Positions 33,457-42,386 are shown, numbered from the stretch's first letter. The stretch is 64,000 nt of DNA from an uncultured Clostridia bacterium (GCA_934247935.1 CAKQKE010000006.1:58697-122696); one strand, 5' to 3'. Notes: generated by a model from the sequence alone, not told the origin. Numbers and translations are program-made.

Positions 33457-36400
33457 TTATTCTGAAATTTCTCCGCTTAAAAGTTTTATGAAAGTGAATT
33501 TTATTGCGCTGTTTTCGCTTGTGATACGGACGGTAACCAATCCCTCGAGTTTGCTCATAGAAGCAAATCCGTAATATGTAACGGGGGTCTCGTTTGCGTC
33601 GTTTGAAACAGCCTTACCGGTAACGGTGATATATCCGTCTTTTCTCGTCACGTGTAAGTACACTTTTGCGGTAGCGAGTTGCTCTGCAAAATTCGTCACG
33701 TTAGCCGTGTCTATGCGCCAATAATTTTTCCAGTTGAGGTCGTGATATAACGCGCTGTTTTCGGGTTCTGCGCCGTTTGCCGTACCCGACCACAATAAAT
33801 TTTCTCCGGGTACTGTGTAGTCTGCGTCGTTACCTTTGAAAATATAGAAGATGAAACTATGCCAATCGCTTGCCGCATTACCGTTCATTACGAATTCGTA
33901 ATCCATACCGAAATCGCCTTCAAACGCATAATTTACGCCTTCTACGTTTTTAGTGCCGTCAGCGTTGGTTACGGTCACTTCTTCGGTTAAAAGTTCCGTG
34001 CCGACAACGTTGTTTGCCGCAACGCTGCCGCTGTTTAACGTGATTTGCTTTACAACGTTTTGGTTGTTTTCGCCGCTTAAACCGATATGTATATATCTTG
34101 CGCCGCCGAAGTTGAGCACCGCGTTGCTTCTGAATTCATAACCGTCGGCGTTGCACGTGATGACGAAGTTGACGTAAATCATTCCGTCTGCACCTTTAAT
34201 CGTCGCAACGACGCTCGTGCCTTTCATCATTTCAACGGCAAACCCGGGGTCTTCGCCGTTAGGTCCTAAGAACCATCTGTCTACGTTATAACTACAACCG
34301 CTCTTTGCCCAATATTCGCCGTAATGCGCGTTTGTGTCGCCGGGGTGGAACGGAATAAGCATGTGGCTTGCGCCGATTTGATTAAGCGTTCCGTTATAGT
34401 AATCAGCCATACCTATATTGAATATAAAGTTGTGCCAATTTCCGTCTCCGCCGTCAAAGTGAAGGTTGTCGAATTTGTAAACGAGTTCAAACGTGCCGCT
34501 TAAATATAAATCGTAAACGTTTACGTATTTAACGTCCTTGTTTGTAATCGTCATTTCCTCTTTCAGAAATCCCTTACAAGCGGAACAATATCCTTTACCA
34601 TCGTCGTAAGCGACGTGCGCATACATATCTACGGGAATCGTATCGTAAGTTTCTTCGCTGCAGTTTTGACATATTTTAGAGTTTGTTCTTCCCTCAGCCA
34701 CGCAAGTTGCGTCATGGTTTGCCGAGGGGTTGTCAATCATTACGTGTTGTCCGTTTGCGGGAATAGGTCTCGATACCGTTTCTCCGCAAGCGCAAGTGCC
34801 TTCTTCTCTACCTTCCGCACAACTCGGCGCAACCGTTTCAACGTAAGTTTCTGCGCCTACGTGATTATGCGGGTCTAATTCTACGGGTACGTCTTTTTCT
34901 ACAACCTCTCCGCAGACGATACAATAAATATCTTTTTTGCCCTTTTCTACGCAAGTGGACTTAACCGTTATTACTTCGCGCGTAGCGTTGTGAGCAAGTT
35001 CGCCCGAAACCAATCTTATATCGGTAAAAGTTGCCGTGCTGTTTTCGGTGGTAATCCTGAACGTAACCGTCCCTTCCAACTTGCTTATCGAAGTAAATCC
35101 GTAACGAGCAAATACTTTTCCGTTTGTAGTAGCAACGCCGTTTACGGTAACGTAACCGTTGTTTCTCACTACGTGTAAATAAATTTTTGCGTTTTCAAGG
35201 CACTTACCGAAGTCGTATCCGCCGACGTCGCTACGCCAGAAACCTAAATGGTCTAAACCGTGATACAACGCGCTGTTTTCCGGTTCTGCACCGTTTGCCG
35301 TACCAGACCACAATAAGTTTTGTCCCGGAACCGCATAATTTGCGCCGTTTCCGCTGAATAAGTAGAAAATGAAACTGTGCCAATCGCTTCTGTTTGCCGC
35401 TCCGCTCATTTCAAAGTCGAAATACATATCGAAGTCGCCTTCAAAAGCATAATTTACACCTTCTACGTTTTTACCCGTGTTGGTAAACGTTTCAGATTCG
35501 GTAATTAACTTTTTGCTTTCTTTTTCGGTTGCACTTGCAAATGCGCCCGATTTTAAATATACTTGATTGAGTATTTCTCTGTTGTCTTCGCCCGTAAGAC
35601 CTATATACATTACTTTCGCTCCGGGGAAATTGACGTTAAACGTGCCTTTAAAAGTGTATCCGTCGACGCAAGTCATTTCGACAACCATCGTTATAAATCC
35701 GTTTACGTTTGTAATCGTCACTTTAGCGGTAACTCCTTTTTGCATTTCAACGGCAAATCCGGGGTCTTCGCCGTTAGGTCCTAAAAACCAACTGTTGACT
35801 TCATAACTACAATTAGTAGCCGTCCAATATTTGCCGTAATGCGCGTTTGTATCGCCGGGGTGGAACGGAATAAGCATATGGCTTGCGCCTACGCGTTGAA
35901 GTCTGCCGTTTACGTATTCGCCCATGCCTAAATCGAAAATGAAGTTGTCCCAAGCCGCTTCTACGCCGGCAAAGTTTTGAAGGTAATACTCTATTTCAAA
36001 GTCGCCTTCTAAATATAATTCGTAATAATCGAGACCTTTGCCTTCGTTTTTAATTTCTACAGCGCCGTCGAGTACGCCGTGACAATCGGCGCAATAACCC
36101 GTTTTAGCGTTGAATGCGCTGTGGTTGTAAATATCTAATCCGACTTCTTTGTCTTCGGTGTAATCACAGTTTTTACATTTATAATGATTAGTACCCGTTT
36201 TTAAGCAAGTCGCTTTTACGCTTTCGTTTTCGATAAGTTCGAGCACGTGAGCGTTTTCGTCGATAGGCATAACTTCGTCGAACGAATTTTCGCAAACGTT
36301 GCAAACGTGACTTCTTAAACCCGTGGTAGTGCAAGTTGGTTCAACTTTAACTACCCAAATTCCCGGGGTAAACACGTGAGCGTTTTCGTCGATGGGGATT

Positions 36401-36720
36401 ATTTGCTCGTCTCTTTCTTCACCGACAAGACAAATTCTGTATCTCAATCCCGTCGCAACGCAAGTTGCTTCTTCAACTACTTCCCATTCGGTGTAGTCGT
36501 GAGGAATGGTGTCTGTTTCCTCTTCGTCGATTTTGTGACAATATTTACATTCTCTTACTCTCTTTCCTTTTACGAGACAAGTAGCCTCTTGTTCGGTTTG
36601 CCATTCGCCGTAAACGTGATTATCGTTTTGACATTGCGGCAGCGAACATGCAGTAAACGCACAAATGCCGCATACGGCAACCAAGGTTAAAATCATGATC
36701 GATAATAATTTCTTAACCAT
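33457..36720 (-). CDS. Large lipoprotein with CxxC repeats and duplicated beta-sandwich modules
   Basis: A 1087-residue lipoprotein (FTAC, Cys25). The N-terminal ~200 residues hold repeats of the type ATCxxxGxRxRxCxxC followed by an acidic turn and IPxDENAHV, each with two or more Cys, like the Cys-rich repeats of many clostridial surface proteins (possibly zinc-binding). Then comes sandwich A (~225-400, ending near LKSGAFA), sandwich B (~410-600), another Cys-repeat block (~600-730), and second copies of A (~735-905) and B (~915-1085). Copies share long identical runs such as GASHMLIPFHPGDTNAHYG and WFLGPNGEDPGFAVEM. No catalytic site is seen; glycan binding for the linked GH3 enzyme is the best guess. 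GGAGAGG precedes the ATG at 36720; an upstream extension lacks one. Confidence 0.85.
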   Translation of the reverse strand: MVKKLLSIMILTLVAVCGICAFTACSLPQCQNDNHVYGEWQTEQEATCLVKGKRVRECKYCHKIDEEETDTIPHDYTEWEVVEEATCVATGLRYRICLVGEERDEQIIPIDENAHVFTPGIWVVKVEPTCTTTGLRSHVCNVCENSFDEVMPIDENAHVLELIENESVKATCLKTGTNHYKCKNCDYTEDKEVGLDIYNHSAFNAKTGYCADCHGVLDGAVEIKNEGKGLDYYELYLEGDFEIEYYLQNFAGVEAAWDNFIFDLGMGEYVNGRLQRVGASHMLIPFHPGDTNAHYGKYWTATNCSYEVNSWFLGPNGEDPGFAVEMQKGVTAKVTITNVNGFITMVVEMTCVDGYTFKGTFNVNFPGAKVMYIGLTGEDNREILNQVYLKSGAFASATEKESKKLITESETFTNTGKNVEGVNYAFEGDFDMYFDFEMSGAANRSDWHSFIFYLFSGNGANYAVPGQNLLWSGTANGAEPENSALYHGLDHLGFWRSDVGGYDFGKCLENAKIYLHVVRNNGYVTVNGVATTNGKVFARYGFTSISKLEGTVTFRITTENSTATFTDIRLVSGELAHNATREVITVKSTCVEKGKKDIYCIVCGEVVEKDVPVELDPHNHVGAETYVETVAPSCAEGREEGTCACGETVSRPIPANGQHVMIDNPSANHDATCVAEGRTNSKICQNCSEETYDTIPVDMYAHVAYDDGKGYCSACKGFLKEEMTITNKDVKYVNVYDLYLSGTFELVYKFDNLHFDGGDGNWHNFIFNIGMADYYNGTLNQIGASHMLIPFHPGDTNAHYGEYWAKSGCSYNVDRWFLGPNGEDPGFAVEMMKGTSVVATIKGADGMIYVNFVITCNADGYEFRSNAVLNFGGARYIHIGLSGENNQNVVKQITLNSGSVAANNVVGTELLTEEVTVTNADGTKNVEGVNYAFEGDFGMDYEFVMNGNAASDWHSFIFYIFKGNDADYTVPGENLLWSGTANGAEPENSALYHDLNWKNYWRIDTANVTNFAEQLATAKVYLHVTRKDGYITVTGKAVSNDANETPVTYYGFASMSKLEGLVTVRITSENSAIKFTFIKLLSGEISE

Positions 36721-36749
36721 TTTCCTCTCCAAAAAAAATTTTTTAAGAC

Positions 36750-36779
36750 TTGACAAACAAATCTTACGTATATTATAAT
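36750..36779 (+). promoter_or_regulatory. Promoter of the block C AraC gene
   Basis: TTGACA (36750-36755), an 18-nt spacer and TATAAT (36774-36779), giving a leader of about 58 nt before the ATG at 36845. Confidence 0.8.
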
Positions 36780-36800
36780 GCATTTAAACTTGCAATTCAA
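36772..36800 (-). promoter_or_regulatory. Promoter of the Cys-repeat lipoprotein / GH3 operon
   Basis: Minus strand TTGAAT (36800-36795), 17 nt, TATAAT (36777-36772). The -10 box overlaps that of the divergent AraC promoter by four bases. Confidence 0.7.
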
Positions 36801-36844
36801 TATCAAATGGTTTACAGTTTGTATCAAAAATTGGGGTGTCGTTT

Positions 36845-37618
36845 ATGACTTTTTTTGAATATTACAGAGACCGCAACAATCAGGACGTGCTTTATCTGCA
36901 CGGTAAAAATTTGTCCTATAACAATCATTTTCACAAAAGTCTGGAAATTTTGTATTGCGTAGAAAACAAAATGGAAATTATTTTGGAAAATAAAAGTTAC
37001 GTCATTAAAAAAGGCGAGGCGTTTTTCGTCTCGTCGGGTTTAAGTCACACAATCAACGATTACAGCGAAAACAACGTCGGAGTGCTTATTCCGCCCAAAT
37101 ATTTGGCTCTTTACTTTGAAAAACTCAAAAATAACCACCCTATTTCGCCCATTATTAAAGGAAAAAACGCAAAAAAACTTTTGACACGCATAAACAAATC
37201 CGAAGAAGTCGTCAATTTGAACAACGAATTTTCCAGTTTTTCTTACGTATACGACGTCTTGGCGATTTGCTACGATAGTCTCGATTTTTGCAAAAATTTA
37301 ACGGCTCAAAAAAAAGATTTCGACCTTATAAGCAAAGTTATGCACTATATCGAAGAGAATTTTCAACAGCCGATATCTTTGACTTCGTTGTCTCAAATGT
37401 TTAAATATAATAAGTATTACTTGTCCGAACTTTTGCACACCGAATTAAAGTGCAGTTTATGTGATTACGTCAACACTGTACGCCTTGAAAATTTTTGTAA
37501 AAACTACGATAAAAACATAAGTATCGACGAACAAATTTATAAATGCGGTTTTAACAGCAGGCAAACTTTTTACCGGGCGTTTAAAAAGCGTTATCACAAA
37601 ACCCCTACCGAACTTTAA
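36845..37618 (+). CDS. AraC-family transcriptional regulator (block C)
   Basis: A 257-residue protein with an N-terminal cupin (~15-95: HKSLEILYCVENKMEII, KKGEAFFVSSGLSHTIND). The C-terminal helix-turn-helix pair (~160-257) reads LTSLSQMFKYNKYYLSELLH and IDEQIYKCGFNSRQTFYRAF, ending KKRYHKTPTEL. I chose the ATG at 36845 because GGGGTG lies 6 nt upstream; a GTG three codons earlier is part of that ribosome binding site. It is divergent from the lipoprotein/GH3 unit with overlapping -10 boxes, so it probably controls both directions. A terminator follows. Confidence 0.92.
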   Translation: MTFFEYYRDRNNQDVLYLHGKNLSYNNHFHKSLEILYCVENKMEIILENKSYVIKKGEAFFVSSGLSHTINDYSENNVGVLIPPKYLALYFEKLKNNHPISPIIKGKNAKKLLTRINKSEEVVNLNNEFSSFSYVYDVLAICYDSLDFCKNLTAQKKDFDLISKVMHYIEENFQQPISLTSLSQMFKYNKYYLSELLHTELKCSLCDYVNTVRLENFCKNYDKNISIDEQIYKCGFNSRQTFYRAFKKRYHKTPTEL

Positions 37619-37655
37619 TGTAAATATTTAATATATATTGATTACCAAAAAATAG

Positions 37656-37692
37656 AAAAAAGACGGTTGCATAATTACCAACGTCTTTTTTA
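37656..37692 (+). terminator. Terminator of the block C AraC gene
   Basis: AAAAAAGACGGTTG (37656-37669) pairs with CAACGTCTTTTTT (37679-37691) with one bulged G, ending in a T-run. Confidence 0.8.
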
Positions 37693-37696
37693 TTGC

Positions 37697-37934
37697 ACTC
37701 CATTGGATATACTCTCCCAAAGAAATGGGAGAGATGTCACGAAGTGTCAGAGAGGGAGTGCCCGCCGCGCAGGCGGTCGAATCCACATAATTATTTACTG
37801 CGGGAATTTGCCGTTTTCCGCAAGCGGGAATCCATCGGCAAGAATATGGCTCTGCCGCTATTACGAACCGAGGACGGATTCACCAAAAAGGGCGCAAAAA
37901 AAACGACGAACACAAGACTGCATTCGCCACTTTT
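37697..37934. repeat. Hairpin-rich noncoding element next to tRNA-Arg
   Basis: This stretch is more GC-rich than its surroundings and packed with inverted repeats: CTCTCCC/GGGAGAG, TGTCACGAAGTGTCA, CCGCCGCGCAGGCGG, GAATCC/GGATTC around a CGGCA/TGCCG stem, and CCAAAAAGGGCG pairing with CGCCACTTTTTGG. The opening segment with AGAGAGGGAGTG resembles dispersed repeats I associate with clostridial genomes (recalled, not checked). Frames through it and the tRNA are spurious. Confidence 0.5.
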
Positions 37935-38009
37935 TGGTACTCCTGACGGGAATCGAACCCATAACTAACCCTTAGGAGGGGTTTATTATATCCATTTAAC
38001 TACAGAAGC
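37935..38009 (-). tRNA. tRNA-Arg (anticodon CCU)
   Basis: On the minus strand the sequence folds as a full cloverleaf: acceptor GCTTCTG with CAGGAGT (two G-U pairs), a four-pair D arm around AATGGATA, anticodon stem AACCC/GGGTT closing loop CTCCTAA with anticodon CCT, a short variable loop, and T arm GGG-TTCGATT-CCC. Discriminator A73 is at 37938 and the CCA end (37937-37935) is encoded. It decodes AGG codons. Confidence 0.92.
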
Positions 38010-38238
38010 ATTTATTTAAAATAGTTTGCTAAACTTCAAAAACCTATCGCGTCATTTCGATAAACACCGTTTTCGTCAACGAGTAATATTTTATCATTTT
38101 ATAAATTGTTTGTCAATAATTGCCACTTACAAAACTTGTTTTAATAATATTTTTTTCGTTTTTTAAACCGTTTTTATCAAAAAATAAGCAAAATTTCAAA
38201 AAATCGTAAAAATAAATAAATTATTTTGCTTTTTCCTC

Positions 38239-38267
38239 TTTTCAAGTTGATTTTATTGTGTTATAAT
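38239..38267 (+). promoter_or_regulatory. Promoter of the DUF4177-like gene
   Basis: TATAAT at 38262-38267 with a weak TTTTCA 17 nt upstream (38239-38244). The gene starts 41 nt downstream of the -10 box. The A/T-rich DNA from 38010 to here shows nothing else. Confidence 0.5.
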
Positions 38268-38307
38268 AACAATCGAACACATTATTCGGGCATATGGGAG
38301 GTTTTTT

Positions 38308-38529
38308 ATGAAAGTTTATAAAGTTGTTCCTGTTTCATATTCTGTGGTAATAAGCAAAAATTCAAACGCTACTACCGCTATCGAAAATTATTTCGACGTA
38401 ATCAATCAAGAAGCAGCCGCAGGATGGGAATTTGTTTCCGCAACTCCTTTTTCGGTAAAGAGAAACGTTGGCAAATTTAAATTCAGAGACGAAACTTATC
38501 AAGCATTTATTTTCTGCAAAGAAGCATAA
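38308..38529 (+). CDS. DUF4177-like small protein
   Basis: A 73-residue protein. The pattern MKVYKVVPVS, then a helix IENYFDVINQEAAAGWEFVSA and two closing strands (FRDETYQAFIFCKE), matches the alpha/beta DUF4177 type, whose hallmark is AAxGWExVS. The function of that family is unknown. GGGAGG lies 8 nt before the ATG. It is monocistronic. Confidence 0.8.
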   Translation: MKVYKVVPVSYSVVISKNSNATTAIENYFDVINQEAAAGWEFVSATPFSVKRNVGKFKFRDETYQAFIFCKEA

Positions 38530-38674
38530 ACCAAAGTAAAAAACGCAATTTTTTATGCTGAAACGCATCGTTTATACAATTAAATACTGCGTTTGAAATT
38601 TACGTCGCTTGTTTACGTAAGTCTATTTTTTATTGTAAACAAATGCATAAAAATTTGCGCGAATACAAATTTTA

Positions 38675-38701
38675 ACAGTCGCTTTTGCGGCTGTTTTTTT
38701 G
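38675..38701 (+). terminator. Rho-independent terminator (plus strand)
   Basis: ACAGTCGC (38675-38682) and GCGGCTGT (38687-38694), one G-U pair, TTTT loop, then seven T. It ends the DUF4177-like transcript. Confidence 0.85.
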
Positions 38702-38708
38702 TTAAAAG

Positions 38709-38744
38709 AAAAAAGGATATGCACCAAAAGTACATACCCTTTTT
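38709..38744 (-). terminator. Terminator of clpB
   Basis: On the minus strand AAAAAGGGTATGTAC pairs with GTGCATATCCTTTTTT through two G-U pairs around a 5-nt loop, ending in a T-run, about 70 nt after the clpB stop. Confidence 0.75.
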
Positions 38745-38815
38745 AAAATACCCAAACGGCGGGTATAGTGTTTTAACGCTCTATTGCGCCGTTTGTCGAT
38801 ATAAAATTATGCTTA

Positions 38816-41401
38816 TTAAGCGTTTTTAATGTAAAGATTGCCGTCTTTTACGTCGATTGTAAGCGTATCGCCCTCTTTACACTCGCCTTGCAAAATGAAT
38901 TTAGCAAGCAAAGTTTCGACAGAGTGTTGAATAAATCTACGCAACGGTCTTGCGCCGTAAACGGGGTCATAACCGTTGTCAACGATGTATTCTTTTGCTT
39001 TTTCGGTGACGACAAGGTTAAGTCTCTTGTCTTTAAGCATGTTGCCCACGCCTTTTATCATAAGGTCGACGATGGCAAACGTTTGCTTTTTGGTCAAAGG
39101 CTTAAAGGTGATTATTTCGTCGAGTCTGTTTAAAAACTCGGGGCGGAAATGTTGTTTTAATAGCGCGGAAACCTGCGACTTTGCCTCTTGCGAGATATTG
39201 CCGTCGGCATCTATTCCGTCAAGGATTATATCCGAGCCGATATTCGACGTCAAAATGATTACCGTATTTTTAAAATCTACCGTTCTGCCTTGCGAATCGG
39301 TAATTCTGCCGTCGTCAAGCACTTGCAACAAAATATTGAACACGTCGGGATGTGCTTTTTCTATTTCGTCGAAAAGTACGACCGAATAAGGTTTTCTTCT
39401 TACCGCTTCGGTAAGTTGTCCGCCTTCTTCGTATCCGACGTACCCCGGAGGAGCACCTATAAGACGAGATACACTGAATTTTTCCATATACTCCGTCATA
39501 TCGATACGAATAAGGTTTTTCTCGTCGTCGAAAAGTTTTTCCGCCAAAGTCTTTGCAAGTTCGGTTTTACCTACGCCCGTAGGACCTAAGAACATGAAAC
39601 TGCCGATAGGCCTCTTGGGATCCTGAATGCCCGCACGCGAACGAAGAATAGCCTCCGCCACCTTGTCGACGGCTTCTTCCTGACCGATAACTCTTTCATG
39701 AAGTACCGACGAAAGATTTAAAAGTTTTTGCTTTTCGCTTTCCATAAGTTTGCTTACGGGTATGCCCGTCCAACGAGCGACTATTTTAGAAATTTCCTCT
39801 TCGGTCACTCTGTCGTGAAGTAGCACATTGTCGGATTTGACTTTATCTTTTTCAGCCTCTTCGATTTGTTTTAAAAGTTGAGGCTTTTTGCCGTATTTGA
39901 GTTCGGCAGCCTTGTTAAGGTCGTATTCTCTTTCCGCTTTTTCGATTTGCAAGTTGACTTCGTCAAGTTGCTCTCTCAACTTCTGGACTTTGCCTATTTC
40001 GTCTTTTTCTTTTTGCCATTTTGCCTTCATTGCGTTATACGTATTGCGGTAATTTGACAATTCCTTCTCGATTTCCTGAAGGTGCGAACGAGATAATTCG
40101 TCCTCTTCTTTTTTAAGAGCGGCTTGTTCGATTTCAAGTTGCATTATCTTTCTTGCAATATCGTCCATCTCGCTGGGCATTGAATCCATTTCGGTTTTTA
40201 TCATCGCGCAAGCCTCGTCCACAAGGTCGATTGCCTTATCGGGTAAAAACCTGTCAGTAATATATCTGTCCGAAAGCGTTGCCGCCGCAATCAATGCGTT
40301 GTCTTGAATTTTTACGCCGTGGAAGACTTCGTATCTGTCTTTAAGACCACGCAAAATTGATATCGTATCCTCGACCGTGGGCTCGTTTACCATAACGGGC
40401 TGGAACCTTCTTTCCAAAGCGGGGTCTTTTTCGATATATTGTCTGTATTCGTCAAGCGTAGTCGCGCCGATGCAGTGGAGTTCGCCCCTTGCAAGCATGG
40501 GCTTTAACAAGTTGCCCGCGTCCATTGCGCCGTCGGTTTTACCCGCGCCGACAATAAGGTGCAATTCATCGACAAACAATATAATTTTGCCTTCGCTTTT
40601 CTTGACTTCGTTGAGTACCGCTTTTAATCTCTCTTCAAACTCTCCTCTGAATTTTGCGCCCGCTACAAGCGAACCAATATCCAAAGAGAACAATTTTCTG
40701 TCCTTTAAAGATTGCGGAACGTCGCCCTTCGCGATTCTTATAGCGAGTCCTTCGACTATAGCCGTTTTACCTACGCCCGCCTCGCCTATAAGCACGGGGT
40801 TGTTTTTCGTCTTTCTCGACAATATCATTATAGTGTTACGAATTTCGTCGTCCCTGCCGATGACGGGGTCGAGTTTTTGTTTTTTAGCCCTTTCAACCAA
40901 ATCCACACCGTATTTATTGAGTACGTCGTAAGTTGCTTCGGGGTTGTCGCCGGTTACTCTTTGATTACCTCTTACGGCTACAAGGGTCTTTAAAAAGCCG
41001 TCTTTACTGATACCGTATGTCCTGAACGTGTCTTTTATAAAAGAATTTGCTTTATCGATTAAACCTAAAAACAAATGCTCTACAGATACGTAATCGTCTT
41101 TCATGTTGTCCGCTTGAGACTGCGCATCGTCAAATGCGTCGTTTAAATCGGAAGTGAGATATTGTCCTCCGTTTCCGCTTGCGCGAGGCATTTTTTCTAT
41201 GCGATTAATAACGTCGGTTTTTATCTTTTCGACGTCCTTACCGTCCTTTTCGAGCAGTTGACAAATAAGCCCGTCCGCATCGTCTAACAAAGCGTACAAC
41301 AAATGCTCTTGACCTATTTCGGTGTTGCCGTATTCCTTTGCCGTCTTTTGCGCGGCGTTTACCGCTTCGATACTTTTTTGCGTTAATTTTTGCATGTTCA
41401 T
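38816..41401 (-). CDS. clpB: ATP-dependent chaperone ClpB
   Basis: An 861-residue cytoplasmic disaggregase that threads aggregated proteins through a hexameric pore together with DnaK. It has the Clp N-terminal repeat domain (1-~145, MQKLTQKSIEAVNAAQ), a first AAA+ module with Walker A GEAGVGKT and Walker B ILFVDELH, and the long coiled M-domain (~405-525, EIEKELSNYRNTYNAMKAKW) that separates ClpB from ClpC/ClpA. The second AAA+ module has GPTGVGKTE, VVLFDEIEKAHPDVF and the C-terminal GARPLRRFIQ sensor 2. Length is typical. GGAGG lies 9 nt before the ATG. I see no CIRCE element or CtsR box upstream; a ribbon-helix-helix regulator gene is 155 nt upstream on the same strand. Confidence 0.98.
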   Translation of the reverse strand: MNMQKLTQKSIEAVNAAQKTAKEYGNTEIGQEHLLYALLDDADGLICQLLEKDGKDVEKIKTDVINRIEKMPRASGNGGQYLTSDLNDAFDDAQSQADNMKDDYVSVEHLFLGLIDKANSFIKDTFRTYGISKDGFLKTLVAVRGNQRVTGDNPEATYDVLNKYGVDLVERAKKQKLDPVIGRDDEIRNTIMILSRKTKNNPVLIGEAGVGKTAIVEGLAIRIAKGDVPQSLKDRKLFSLDIGSLVAGAKFRGEFEERLKAVLNEVKKSEGKIILFVDELHLIVGAGKTDGAMDAGNLLKPMLARGELHCIGATTLDEYRQYIEKDPALERRFQPVMVNEPTVEDTISILRGLKDRYEVFHGVKIQDNALIAAATLSDRYITDRFLPDKAIDLVDEACAMIKTEMDSMPSEMDDIARKIMQLEIEQAALKKEEDELSRSHLQEIEKELSNYRNTYNAMKAKWQKEKDEIGKVQKLREQLDEVNLQIEKAEREYDLNKAAELKYGKKPQLLKQIEEAEKDKVKSDNVLLHDRVTEEEISKIVARWTGIPVSKLMESEKQKLLNLSSVLHERVIGQEEAVDKVAEAILRSRAGIQDPKRPIGSFMFLGPTGVGKTELAKTLAEKLFDDEKNLIRIDMTEYMEKFSVSRLIGAPPGYVGYEEGGQLTEAVRRKPYSVVLFDEIEKAHPDVFNILLQVLDDGRITDSQGRTVDFKNTVIILTSNIGSDIILDGIDADGNISQEAKSQVSALLKQHFRPEFLNRLDEIITFKPLTKKQTFAIVDLMIKGVGNMLKDKRLNLVVTEKAKEYIVDNGYDPVYGARPLRRFIQHSVETLLAKFILQGECKEGDTLTIDVKDGNLYIKNA

Positions 41402-41556
41402 AAATCATCGCCTCCGTTTTTGTTATTTTATCTTTAACGCACATTGTGTTTGTTATTTTTTTATTGATTATCGCCGTTTTCGGTCGACGCATCGTTTTTA
41501 GCCGGCGCATTGCCGCCAATTAAACATTGCGCATTACAACCGTTTGCGGCGTTTAA

Positions 41557-42195
41557 TTAAATTTTGTTTGTGTTTTTATATCCTTTTAAATATTCCTCTT
41601 CGATAATTTTATTTAAATTTTCATCGCCGAGTTTTGAAAAATAAACGTTTATAAGTCTGTCCAGAAACTTTATATACTCCGCCGCCGCCTGAGCCAGATT
41701 TTCGGCTGAGGACGCACCCTCGGGATAATGAAGTTTTCGCACGAATTTCCCGCCTGATGTAACGGTTTTTACTTCTCTGTGCAAGTATACGCTTTCCAAT
41801 TTGTTTAAATACCTGAAAAATTCTTGCATAAACGAAATAAGTTGAGCGTTTTGCGTACGCATGCTTATTTTAAGTTCGCCGAAGTATTTACCCTCGGGAA
41901 AAAGTTCTACCGAGTATTTAATCGTTGGATTGTACCTGTATACAAGCATACTTTTTACGGTTGCCACGTTTTGCGAGGGTCTGTCGAAAAATCTTAAATA
42001 ATCGCTGCTTGCGATAAGTTTGCTCATTTCACCGAAAATATCCGAAAACCTTTTCTCGGGTATCTCGCATTGAGCGTATTCCGCCAGAATCTCGTTTATA
42101 AGCGCAGATCTGCTCATTCCTTTTTCATATGCTATTCTGTCAATGCCGGCAACCACTTCGTCGCCCAGCACCAGACTGTACACCGATTTACTCAT
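41557..42195 (-). CDS. Ribbon-helix-helix (CopG-like) DNA-binding protein, conserved unknown
   Basis: A 212-residue protein. Residues 1-42 match a ribbon-helix-helix fold: strand SVYSLVLGDEVV, helix AGIDRIAYEKG, then MSRSALINEILAEYA. The remaining ~170 residues are an alpha/beta domain (TIKYSVELFPEGKYFGELKISM) with helical C-terminus and have no recognised family. It is driven by a perfect consensus promoter and precedes clpB on the same strand with no visible terminator between, so it may be co-transcribed with and possibly control clpB (inference). Confidence 0.75.
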   Translation of the reverse strand: MSKSVYSLVLGDEVVAGIDRIAYEKGMSRSALINEILAEYAQCEIPEKRFSDIFGEMSKLIASSDYLRFFDRPSQNVATVKSMLVYRYNPTIKYSVELFPEGKYFGELKISMRTQNAQLISFMQEFFRYLNKLESVYLHREVKTVTSGGKFVRKLHYPEGASSAENLAQAAAEYIKFLDRLINVYFSKLGDENLNKIIEEEYLKGYKNTNKI

Positions 42196-42222
42196 TTGTA
42201 CGCCTCCTTATTTTTCGCCCGT

Positions 42223-42251
42223 ATTATAGCACCGCTTTTCAACTTTGTCAA
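42223..42251 (-). promoter_or_regulatory. Consensus housekeeping promoter of the RHH gene
   Basis: Minus strand TTGACA (42251-42246), exactly 17 nt, TATAAT (42228-42223), then AGGAGG before the ATG at 42195. Confidence 0.9.
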
Positions 42252-42351
42252 GTATTTTATATAATTTTATTTGCAAATTATTTGAAAATTTTTTACAAAG
42301 TTTATGCGCCCCGAAAAGCGCGAAACAAGGCGTGTTCAAGGCAAAAATCAG

Positions 42352-42380
42352 GCATATTTTTTAATAATTGTAAAATACTA
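42352..42380 (+). promoter_or_regulatory. Sigma-G/F-like promoter of the ger operon
   Basis: GCATA (42352-42356) fits the -35 consensus GHATR. After 17 nt, AATACTA (42374-42380) matches six of seven bases of CATWHTA. Germinant receptor operons are forespore-expressed under sigma-G in Bacillus, which supports the call. The start codon of gerA falls at the predicted transcription start. Confidence 0.5.
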
Positions 42381-42386
42381 CATCAT

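Noticed and set aside
37667..37975. Two overlapping small frames ending in DGNRTHN or LLTGIEPITNP
   Set aside because: They read through the antisense of the tRNA-Arg gene; the DGNRTHN peptide is a well-known artefact of translating tRNA T-arm sequence.
38593..38829. A 78-codon plus-strand frame
   Set aside because: It crosses two opposite rho-independent terminators and enters clpB antisense.
40030..40050. A seventh ATACGTAT core (ACCGCAATACGTATAACG on the minus strand)
   Set aside because: It lies inside the clpB coding sequence, is explained by the codons for NYRNTYNA, and lacks the inverted outer arms.
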